From contig JBNKLQ010000349.1 of assembly GCA_050292445.1 (NCBI GenBank), positions 1-5,663 of the forward strand: a DNA stretch of 5,663 bases, read 5' to 3'. This DNA comes from Leptofilum sp050292445. GTDB taxonomy: Bacteria > Chloroflexota > Anaerolineae > Promineifilales > Promineifilaceae. The position numbers were made by a program, and so were the translations under genes. The notes under the pieces are model-generated. The model did no database searches. It was not told the origin of the DNA and saw only the letters and a program-made list of their open reading frames with translations. Numbering within the stretch: the stretch's first letter is position 1; each line of letters starts with the position of its first letter. Below, one piece after another: positions 1-4,780 of this stretch.

Positions 1-86
1 CCACCGCCAAAGCCGCCGAGCAGATGACGCCTGAAGATGAAGAAGCCCTCAAAAACACATTGCGTGGTCTTGGCTATCTCGAATAG
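1..86 (+). CDS. C-terminal end of an upstream gene, sulfatase/phosphodiesterase-like tail (partial)
   Basis: The frame beginning at base 3 reads 27 codons to a TAG at 84-86, ending in LKNTLRGLGYLE. The short acidic stretch (EQMTPEDEEAL) followed by LRGLGYLE is the kind of ending common in bacterial sulfatases and related type I phosphodiesterase/alkaline phosphatase-superfamily proteins, whose last residues are often LRxLGY plus one or two more. That resemblance is the only functional hint, because no catalytic residue lies in the window. The gene is co-oriented with the glycosyltransferase, with 77 bp between them. The reading frame is well supported by its composition and clean stop; the family assignment is a weak inference. 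Confidence 0.6.
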   Translation, partial: TAKAAEQMTPEDEEALKNTLRGLGYLE

Positions 87-98
87 TACGTAACGCTG

Positions 99-145
99 TG
101 TTATACTTGCCGACTTGTGTCGGTGGCGCTCCAAAACTGGCCACC
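99..145 (+). promoter_or_regulatory. Candidate extended -10 promoter and structured leader of the GT2 gene
   Basis: TGTTATACT at 99-107 matches an extended -10 element (TGn then TATACT at 102-107). No good -35 hexamer lies 17 bp upstream, which an extended -10 can tolerate. Transcription would start near 113-115. Just downstream are two overlapping inverted repeats. CCGAC-TTGT-GTCGG (110-123) forms a 5-bp hairpin. GGTGGC (122-127) pairs with GCCACC (140-145) across a 12-nt loop. They share bases 122-123, so they could be alternative structures or an operator. Seen by eye only; no regulator is identified. Confidence 0.35.
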
Positions 146-163
146 AGCACCGGGAAGAGTAAC

Positions 164-1066
164 ATGGAAAAAGTACCCATCACCATTGGCATAACTGCCC
201 ATAATGAAGAGGCCAATATTGGCCAACTGTTGCAGATGATGCAGCAGCAGGAGCTCAAAACGGTTGAGCCACGAGAAATTATCGTGGTTGCCAGCGGTTG
301 CACCGACCGTACCGAAGAGATTGTACGGGAGATGATGCAGAAGGACGGCCGTATCCGCCTGCTCGTTCAAGAAAAGCGGGAAGGCAAAGCGTCCGCCATT
401 AATCTGTTCCTCAAGCACCAGACGGAGCGCGTGCTGGTGCTGTGCAGCGCCGATTTGCAGCCTCGCCTGGACGCCATCGAGAAGCTGGCGGCTCCCTTTG
501 CCGACCCGGAAATGGGCATGACGAGCTGCCGTCCCGTGCCCGTGAACGACAAAAACACGTTCATGGGTTTTGCCGCCCACATGCTGTGGGATTTGCATCA
601 TGCGATCAACGCCAGTGGTGGCTTCAAGGCTGGCGAAATGATCGCCTTCATCAAGATTTTCGAGCGGATTCCGTATCGCACCTCGGTAGACGAAGCCAGC
701 ATCGAGCCGGTGATTCGCGGCCAGGGATACAAAGTGCAGTACATTCCCAACGCCATTGTCAACAACAAGGGGCCAGACACGGTGGCCGACTTTTTGCGAC
801 AGCGGCGGCGCATCTACTCCGGCCATCTGGACATCAAAGAGCTGCTCGGCTACTCCGTCAGCACCATGAGTGGGGGTGTGATCTTGAAGGCGCTGCTGCG
901 CAACATGGATTGGCGACCCAAGCAGTTGGTGTGGACGGCGTCGGTGATTGGGTTGGAGGTATACGGCCGTTTCCTGGGCAAGCGTGACTTCAAAAACCGC
1001 AAAGACCACACTGTTTGGGAAATTGCCACCACTACCAAAGAGCTCTCTCCCACCAAAGAATCATAA
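164..1066 (+). CDS. Family 2 glycosyltransferase (GT-A fold), 300 aa
   Basis: Predicted inverting glycosyltransferase of the GT2 family, transferring a sugar from a nucleotide-sugar donor. The N-terminus has the usual beta-alpha-beta start ITAHNEEANIG (residues 10-20), then SGCTDRT (44-50), a KREGKASAIN donor-binding segment (71-80) and SADLQP with Asp97 in the DxD region (95-100). VDEASIE (175-181) probably supplies the catalytic acid region, and QRRRI (213-217) resembles the QxxRW motif of processive GT2 enzymes, with Ile in place of Trp. No convincing transmembrane helix is visible; residues 254-271 are moderately hydrophobic and could lie on the membrane surface. ATG164 is preferred over the in-frame GTG98 because GGGA (152-155) sits 8 nt before it, the protein family starts here, and GTG98 overlaps the likely promoter. 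The donor and acceptor are unknown. Confidence 0.88.
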   Translation: MEKVPITIGITAHNEEANIGQLLQMMQQQELKTVEPREIIVVASGCTDRTEEIVREMMQKDGRIRLLVQEKREGKASAINLFLKHQTERVLVLCSADLQPRLDAIEKLAAPFADPEMGMTSCRPVPVNDKNTFMGFAAHMLWDLHHAINASGGFKAGEMIAFIKIFERIPYRTSVDEASIEPVIRGQGYKVQYIPNAIVNNKGPDTVADFLRQRRRIYSGHLDIKELLGYSVSTMSGGVILKALLRNMDWRPKQLVWTASVIGLEVYGRFLGKRDFKNRKDHTVWEIATTTKELSPTKES

Positions 1067-1096
1067 CTTGAATTGCATTTGCAAATATTTGTCAAC

Positions 1097-1143
1097 AGAT
1101 TTCGCAGATTGAACGGATTTTATCTGCAAAATCTGCGAAATCT
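1097..1143. repeat. Palindromic intergenic repeat, 14-bp perfect arms
   Basis: AGATTTCGCAGATT (1097-1110) is the exact reverse complement of 1130-1143, separated by 19 nt. A second, shorter pairing is possible inside: GCAGAT (1104-1109) with ATCTGC (1122-1127), so the RNA could fold in two ways. There is no T-run after the stem, so it is not a classic intrinsic terminator, although it lies 31 bp after the GT2 stop codon. Sequences of the 'cagatttcgcagatt' type are familiar as dispersed non-coding repeats in several bacterial groups. I infer a REP/MITE-like element rather than a gene-specific site. Confidence 0.75.
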
Positions 1144-1197
1144 CTGATTTTCCCTGTCCGCTGTAAAAGAAGCTGGCAGTTTTGAATACCTCAAACT

Positions 1198-2304
1198 ATG
1201 AAATCAATGTTAGGCGTGCTCACACGCATCCCTTTATTCAAAACGTATCGGCGTTTTGGCTGGCCCCAAATGCTGCCGCTCAACATTACCCTTTCGCCCT
1301 CGCCTAAGTGCAACTCCCGTTGTCTTACCTGTAACATCTGGATGAAGCGGGAAAACGAGCTGAATCTGGACGAGTGGGAAAAGGTGCTGGCCTCTCTGGG
1401 CAAAGCGCCCTACTGGTTTACCATCAGCGGCGGTGAACCGCTCATGTATCCGCATGTGGTGGAGCTGGCCAAGCTGGCGTATAAACATTGCCAGCCGGGC
1501 ATCATCAACATCCCGACCAACGGCATTCTTAAAAGCGGGCCGGAGCGCGTGCGCGAGATTTTGGAATATTGCACCGATTCGCAGCTCATTATCAACCTCT
1601 CGCTGGATGGCGTGGGCGAAAAGCACGATTTCATTCGTGGCGTGGCGGGTAATTTTGAGAAGTTTGAAGAGCGCCTGGAGCAATATCTAGCGCTGCGGGC
1701 CGAATTTCCCAATCTGGCTGTGGGCATCCACTCCGTCGTCTCCGTCTTTAGCGTGGGGCATTTGGATGAACTCATCACCTACGCCGAAAATTCCCGCGCC
1801 GACCAGTTCATTACCGAGATTGCCGAGCCGCGTGTGGAGCTAGACACGGTGGGGCTGCCCATCACTCCTAGCCCGGAGCAGTATGCCGAGGCGATTGACA
1901 AGCTGATTGCCTACGTGAACAGCAAGCAGTACAAAGGCGTTTCCAGAATTACCGAGGCGTTCCGCGTGGAATATTACAAGCTGGTGAAACGCATTTTAGA
2001 TGAGCAAGATCAGGTGATTGGCTGCTATGCCGGTTGGGCCAGTGCCCAGATTTATGCCGATGGCACCGTCTGGCCCTGCTGCGTCCGCGCCGATGACCTG
2101 GGCAATTTGCGCGAGCACAACTACGATTTCAAAGAAATCTGGTTTGGCGAGAAGATTAAAGAAGTGCGCCGCTCTATTTACAAGAAGGAGTGTCACTGTC
2201 CACTGGCCAATGCCAGCTACACCAACATGCTCATGGATGTGCCCACGGCCAGCCGGGTGGCGACGAAGGTCATCACGCCGGATTCGATTCAGGTGCGGAA
2301 TTAG
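1198..2304 (+). CDS. Radical SAM enzyme with SPASM/Twitch-like C-terminal cluster domain, 368 aa
   Basis: The CxxxCxxC motif that binds the SAM-cleaving [4Fe-4S] cluster is complete (Cys38, Cys42, Cys45 in CNSRCLTCNIW). It is followed by GGEP (78-81), PTNG (106-109) and LSLDG (134-138), all standard along the partial TIM barrel. The C-terminus carries Cys276, Gly289, Cys294-Cys295, Cys332 and Cys334. The CX12GX4C spacing fits the first half of a SPASM domain, but the later CX5CX3C part is absent, so a single auxiliary cluster (Twitch type) is more likely. The protein ends in a 34-residue tail. Substrate is unknown; glycosyltransferase and SDR neighbours suggest a sugar or lipid-linked precursor, but peptide substrates are common in SPASM families. 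ATG1198 has no visible Shine-Dalgarno; Met4 (1207) is an alternative start. Confidence 0.9.
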   Translation: MKSMLGVLTRIPLFKTYRRFGWPQMLPLNITLSPSPKCNSRCLTCNIWMKRENELNLDEWEKVLASLGKAPYWFTISGGEPLMYPHVVELAKLAYKHCQPGIINIPTNGILKSGPERVREILEYCTDSQLIINLSLDGVGEKHDFIRGVAGNFEKFEERLEQYLALRAEFPNLAVGIHSVVSVFSVGHLDELITYAENSRADQFITEIAEPRVELDTVGLPITPSPEQYAEAIDKLIAYVNSKQYKGVSRITEAFRVEYYKLVKRILDEQDQVIGCYAGWASAQIYADGTVWPCCVRADDLGNLREHNYDFKEIWFGEKIKEVRRSIYKKECHCPLANASYTNMLMDVPTASRVATKVITPDSIQVRN

Positions 2305-2335
2305 AGGTAGGGAACTGAGAGAATCACACTCAATT

Positions 2336-2408
2336 TGTCATTCCGAACGAAGTGAGGAATCCTTCTACTCAGTAAGTTGAAAGATTCCTCGTTGCACTCG
2401 GAATGACA
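2336..2408. repeat. Palindromic intergenic repeat, 26-nt imperfect arms
   Basis: Arms 2336-2361 and 2383-2408 are inverted copies. The outer 11 bp (TGTCATTCCGA with TCGGAATGACA) and the inner 8 bp (GAGGAATC with GATTCCTC) pair perfectly, the middle is mismatched, and about 21 of 26 positions match plus two G-U pairs. The loop is 21 nt. Read in one frame it gives the CHSERSEESF string often seen as a spurious peptide in many bacterial genomes, which marks it as a widespread dispersed repeat. It lies wholly between the radical SAM gene and the next gene, ending 5 bp before that gene's ribosome binding site. Confidence 0.8.
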
Positions 2409-2413
2409 GTTGC

Positions 2414-2418
2414 AAAGG
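2414..2418 (+). promoter_or_regulatory. Shine-Dalgarno of the small cysteine protein
   Basis: AAAGG lies 7 nt before ATG2426, good spacing, and it supports both that start and the reality of this short gene. It sits immediately after the palindromic repeat, so a hairpin in the mRNA leader could affect access to it. Confidence 0.55.
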
Positions 2419-2425
2419 TTTTGCG

Positions 2426-2713
2426 ATGTCATTTGAATGGCTCAACAAATTTCACAAGGATATGGAAAAACCGGCCGACTATGCCGAAAAAACGCTGGCA
2501 CAGTATCGGTTGGGAATGAAGGCCAAAGGCTCAATAGCGGGGGTGGCTATTTTGATCGATGAAGAGGGCTGTGAGGCGTGCCAGGCTTTGCCTGCCGATG
2601 CCGTCTATCACCCGGACGATGCACCTCACTTGCCGCTGCCGGAATGCAGCAAAGGGCGCCACTGCCGCTGTGTTTACCGTCCGGTGATGACCTACCAGCA
2701 AGACAATGAGTAA
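2426..2713 (+). CDS. Small five-cysteine protein of unknown function, 95 aa
   Basis: I cannot name this protein. Residues 1-35 are charged and probably helical (SFEWLNKFHKDMEKPADYAEKTLAQYRLGMKAKG). The second half carries CEAC (Cys49, Cys52), then DDAPHLPLPEC (64-74) and HCRCVYRPV (79-87), giving Cys49, Cys52, Cys74, Cys80 and Cys82, a plausible zinc- or cluster-binding arrangement. The pattern CxxC, then a DxAPxLPLPxC segment, then CxC followed by a proline, recalls the C-terminal cysteine module of phage Mu F-like head proteins. No other phage gene is near, so this may be a free-standing use of that module. A good AAAGG ribosome site 7 nt before ATG and coding-like codon use support it as real. 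There is no signal peptide or membrane segment. Confidence 0.72.
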   Translation: MSFEWLNKFHKDMEKPADYAEKTLAQYRLGMKAKGSIAGVAILIDEEGCEACQALPADAVYHPDDAPHLPLPECSKGRHCRCVYRPVMTYQQDNE

Positions 2714-2719
2714 GTGTGA

Positions 2720-2780
2720 AAACCCCAAGGGTTTGAACTGCATCTAGTTCAGGTTTATACAAAGTAAACCCTTGGGGTTT
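2720..2780. repeat. Palindromic intergenic repeat with perfect 15-bp arms, possible terminator
   Basis: AAACCCCAAGGGTTT (2720-2734) is the exact reverse complement of 2766-2780. Each arm is also a mini-hairpin by itself (AAACCC, 3-nt loop, GGGTTT), so the element can form one long stem or two short ones. Inside the 31-nt loop, GAACT (2735-2739) pairs with AGTTC (2746-2750). It starts 6 bp after the small gene's stop and ends 11 bp before the SDR start. It could act as a terminator or processing site; no long T-run follows it beyond TTT-GG-TTT. Confidence 0.75.
2733..2761 (+). promoter_or_regulatory. Candidate sigma-70-type promoter inside the repeat, ahead of the SDR gene
   Basis: TTGAAC (2733-2738) and TATACA (2756-2761) are separated by exactly 17 bp, each matching the consensus hexamer at four of six positions. 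Transcription would begin near 2768 and give a leader of about 24 nt. The -35 box overlaps the left repeat arm and the -10 box lies in the loop, so copies of this repeat might carry promoters. This is a match by eye and could be chance. Confidence 0.3.
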
Positions 2781-2791
2781 GGTTTGCGATT

Positions 2792-3766
2792 ATGAAAGTA
2801 GCTGTAACAGGAGCAACTGGATTTGTGGGTGGGGCGCTGGTGCGCGCTTTGCTTGATGATGGGCATGAGGTGGTGGGCGTGAAACGGCCGTCTTCCCCTC
2901 ATCTCCCCTTGCAACACCCATCCCTCACCTGGGTCAATGGCGATGTAACCAACCCCATCAGCCTGCGCGGCCTGTTTGACGGAGCTGATTGGCTCATTCA
3001 TGCAGCCGGGATGCTGGGGCAGGCTGGCGTGCCCGAAAGCGACTATCTGAAACTGCATGAGCAGGGTACCAACAACGTCCTGACCGAAGCGCAGAAAGCA
3101 GGCGTAAAGCGCATTTTGTACGTGAGCAGCCCTGGTGTGCTGGGTCCCATTAGCGGCTCGCCCGCCGATGAAACGGCGGCTCTCGCGCCCAGTAATCCGT
3201 ACGAGCGCAGTAAGGCAGCGGCGGAGATGGTAGCGCAGGTACACGCTAAAGCTGGCATGCCCGTCATCATTGCTCGGCCCGAATTTATATACGGGCCGAC
3301 CGATTTGCATGTGCTGGGGTTGTTTAAGGCGGTGCGCGACGGCCGTTTCTTTACCATCGACGGCGGACAATACACTTGCCACCCAACCTACATTGATGAT
3401 GCAGTGGTGGGGATGCTGCTGGCTTTGCGGAACGGCCGTCCTGGCCAAATCTACCACATCACCGGCCTTAAACCTGTCGCCTTTCGTGAGCTGGGGCAGA
3501 CAATTGCTGCTGCGCTGGATGTTGCGCCACCCAAGCTGAACTTGCCACGCTGGTTTGCCTGGTTAGGCGCAGCGGGCCTGGAAGTTGGTTTCGGGCTAAT
3601 CAACAAGCAGCCGCCGCTCAGCCGCACGGGTGTGGCCTTTTTCAGCGAAGATCGCCGCTTTTCCTGGCAAAAAGCGCATGATGAGCTGGGCTACACGCCG
3701 CAATTCGATCTCGAACGAGGCGTAGCCGAAACGGTGGCCTGGTATCGGGAAAATGAATTGGTGTGA
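2792..3766 (+). CDS. NAD(P)-dependent epimerase/dehydratase, extended SDR family, 324 aa
   Basis: The protein opens with the Rossmann dinucleotide-binding motif TGATGFVG (residues 6-13; Gly7, Gly10, Gly13) directly after the first beta strand. HAAG (70-73), YVSS (110-113), the catalytic pair Tyr137/Lys141 in YERSK, and RPEFIYGPTD (162-171) follow in the order expected for extended SDRs acting on nucleotide sugars or sterol-like substrates. YIDDAV (200-205) and the C-terminal LGYTPQFDLERGVAETVAWYRE (299-320) are also typical. Length is normal for the family. Likely roles are epimerisation, dehydration or 3-oxidation of a nucleotide sugar, but the sequence does not fix which. No strong Shine-Dalgarno is visible (only GG at 2781-2782), yet the start is firm because the Rossmann strand begins immediately. 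Confidence 0.92.
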   Translation: MKVAVTGATGFVGGALVRALLDDGHEVVGVKRPSSPHLPLQHPSLTWVNGDVTNPISLRGLFDGADWLIHAAGMLGQAGVPESDYLKLHEQGTNNVLTEAQKAGVKRILYVSSPGVLGPISGSPADETAALAPSNPYERSKAAAEMVAQVHAKAGMPVIIARPEFIYGPTDLHVLGLFKAVRDGRFFTIDGGQYTCHPTYIDDAVVGMLLALRNGRPGQIYHITGLKPVAFRELGQTIAAALDVAPPKLNLPRWFAWLGAAGLEVGFGLINKQPPLSRTGVAFFSEDRRFSWQKAHDELGYTPQFDLERGVAETVAWYRENELV

Positions 3767-3824
3767 GCGAACGGCCGTTGGTATGGTTGTTTGCTCATTT
3801 GTCAATTGTTTGTTTGCCAACTTC

Positions 3825-3903
3825 GCCGAGGGCTGAAGCCCCCGGCTAGATGTGAAAAGCCCATTCGGGCTTTCATAGCTAGCCCACCCATTTACGGGTG
3901 GGC
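3825..3903. repeat. Three-hairpin intergenic repeat, possible terminator
   Basis: Three stems follow one another. The first (3825-3846) is GCCG-A-GGGC, TGAA loop, GCCC-C-CGGC, with one A-C mismatch. The second (3856-3873) is AAAGCCC, ATTC loop, GGGCTTT. The third (3882-3903) is GCCCACCC, 6-nt loop, GGGTGGGC. GGCTAG (3844-3849) also pairs with CTAGCC (3879-3884), enclosing the middle hairpin and competing with the other two. The middle stem, ending in TTT, is the best terminator candidate for the SDR gene, although the T-run is short. The composition and modular look suggest a dispersed repeat rather than a site unique to this locus. It ends 18 bp before the next ATG. Confidence 0.7.
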
Positions 3904-3921
3904 GGTCTGACTAAATAATTC

Positions 3922-4683
3922 ATGCTAAAAACACTAACTATCAAAGAACTTTATGTGCCCGCTCTGGCTGAAGGCGAGGGTGTGGGCACGGCGTACGAAT
4001 ATTTTGCCAAGCGGTTGGTACTGGCGCGCTGGCTGAAAAACAAGCCCAAGCCGGTTCATGTTCTGATTGCTGGCTTGCCGGAGAAGTACGGCAGTAGTTT
4101 GGATTTTTTGCAGCTGGTGCAGGAATTTGGCGCGGCGGTGACCATTGTTGATGAACGGCCGTCTGCCCTGCAAAAGCTACAAAATTCATTGGCGGCGGCG
4201 CAAAAGGAAGGCTGGTTAACGGCCGTATCGCCCCAACTCATTTCTTTAACCCATCTGGCCGATTTAAGCTCAATCGACGAGGCATTTGATTTATGCCTGG
4301 GATCGGAAGGCTTGCAGCGATTAGACGCAGATGACCGGCCGGATTACGTGCGCCATGTGCGGCGTCTGGCACCTCGCGCTGCTCTATTTGCACCCAACGG
4401 CGACAACATGGCCCACACCAATATCAGTGGCCTGGCGGGGGTGACACTGGCAGAGATGCAGCAGTTGGTAGCTGATTCCCAAACGGGTTATATCGACATG
4501 CCGCCGTTTCCGCCGGGAATTACCCGCAGTGAAGATCAGCGGGAGCAGGCGACCAGCGGCACGATGGAAGCCATCGCCATGTGGGGCTTGGGCTATTACG
4601 CACGGCTAGAGCATTTTTTGCCAACGGCCGTTCGCCGCAAGCAGTCCCACATCGTATACGCGCTTTTGGAGACTGGAGATTAG
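3922..4683 (+). CDS. Probable divergent class I SAM-dependent methyltransferase, 253 aa
   Basis: The layout resembles a Rossmann-like methyltransferase. There is a beta strand with a loop, VHVLIAGLPEKYGSS (residues 45-59), and a second strand ending in an acidic residue, VTIVDERP (73-80, Asp77), where SAM-binding enzymes hold the ribose. FDLCLGSEGLQRL (122-134) sits at the motif IV position, and a helix leads to a strand, YVRHVRRLAPRAALFAPNGDN (142-162), at the motif VI position. The glycine-rich GxGxG is not present; only Gly51 and Gly57 remain, so SAM binding is uncertain and the protein may be degenerate or have another ligand. No signal peptide or membrane helix is seen. The ATG has no visible Shine-Dalgarno and follows an AT-rich stretch. 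The last codons and stop lie in a heptamer repeat. Context suggests glycan or lipid modification. Confidence 0.75.
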   Translation: MLKTLTIKELYVPALAEGEGVGTAYEYFAKRLVLARWLKNKPKPVHVLIAGLPEKYGSSLDFLQLVQEFGAAVTIVDERPSALQKLQNSLAAAQKEGWLTAVSPQLISLTHLADLSSIDEAFDLCLGSEGLQRLDADDRPDYVRHVRRLAPRAALFAPNGDNMAHTNISGLAGVTLAEMQQLVADSQTGYIDMPPFPPGITRSEDQREQATSGTMEAIAMWGLGYYARLEHFLPTAVRRKQSHIVYALLETGD

Positions 4684-4688
4684 AGACC
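4668..4688. repeat. Three degenerate 7-bp tandem units at the gene end
   Basis: GGAGACT, GGAGATT and AGAGACC run head to tail across the 3' end of the methyltransferase-like gene and encode its last residues (ETGD) and TAG stop. Runs of GGAGATT-like heptamers are a known style of short interspersed repeat in some bacterial genomes. With only three imperfect units this could be chance, but the match to that style is good. Confidence 0.45.
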
Positions 4689-4706
4689 TGTTTTGAAGTT
4701 AGCTGT

Positions 4707-4773
4707 GTCATACCCGCGAAAGCGGGTATCCATTTTTCTGGCAAGCGTGGATTCCCGCCTGCGCGGGAATGAC
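4707..4773. repeat. REP-like double-hairpin repeat (VIPAKAGIH type)
   Basis: Arms 4707-4732 and 4748-4773 are inverted copies matching at 22 of 26 positions, with a 15-nt spacer. Each arm folds alone: ATACCCGC, GAAA loop, GCGGGTAT (4710-4729), and ATTCCCGC, CTGC loop, GCGGGAAT (4751-4770). Translated, the element gives the VIPAKAGIH string (AFAGMT on the other strand) familiar as a spurious peptide from this very widespread bacterial repeat. It fills most of the gap before the membrane protein gene and ends 7 bp before the chosen ATG. Confidence 0.85.
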
Positions 4774-4780
4774 AAAAACG

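Noticed and set aside
98..163. In-frame GTG98 start that would add 22 residues to the GT2 protein
   Set aside because: The GTG overlaps a TGTTATACT promoter-like element, the extra residues do not look like GT2 sequence, and ATG164 has a well-spaced GGGA.
442..987. Plus-strand alternate frame of 181 codons inside the GT2 gene
   Set aside because: Out-of-frame Arg/His/Gly-rich translation with no motif; shadow of the real gene.
101..1009. Long minus-strand open frame (302 codons) opposite the GT2 gene
   Set aside because: It is rich in His, Gln and Arg without recognisable motifs, and it mirrors a clear GT2 protein on the + strand; a shadow of the codon structure of the real gene.
2018..2380. 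Plus-strand alternate frame ending in CHSERSEESF
   Set aside because: It overlaps the radical SAM gene out of frame, and its tail is the translation of the repeat at 2336-2408.
2744..3457. Minus-strand open frame (237 codons) opposite the SDR gene
   Set aside because: No recognisable domain, and it runs through a palindromic repeat; the + strand SDR has all family motifs.
3800..3805. TTGACA on the minus strand between the SDR and methyltransferase-like genes, as a promoter -35
   Set aside because: No -10-like hexamer lies at a suitable distance, and no minus-strand gene would be served.
3912..3921. TAAATA stretch as a -10 box for a leaderless transcript of the methyltransferase-like gene
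   Set aside because: The predicted start would fall slightly inside the ATG and there is no -35 partner; too weak to call.
1097..4773. CRISPR array
   Set aside because: The repeats are unrelated to one another, are spaced by genes and do not form regular repeat-spacer units.
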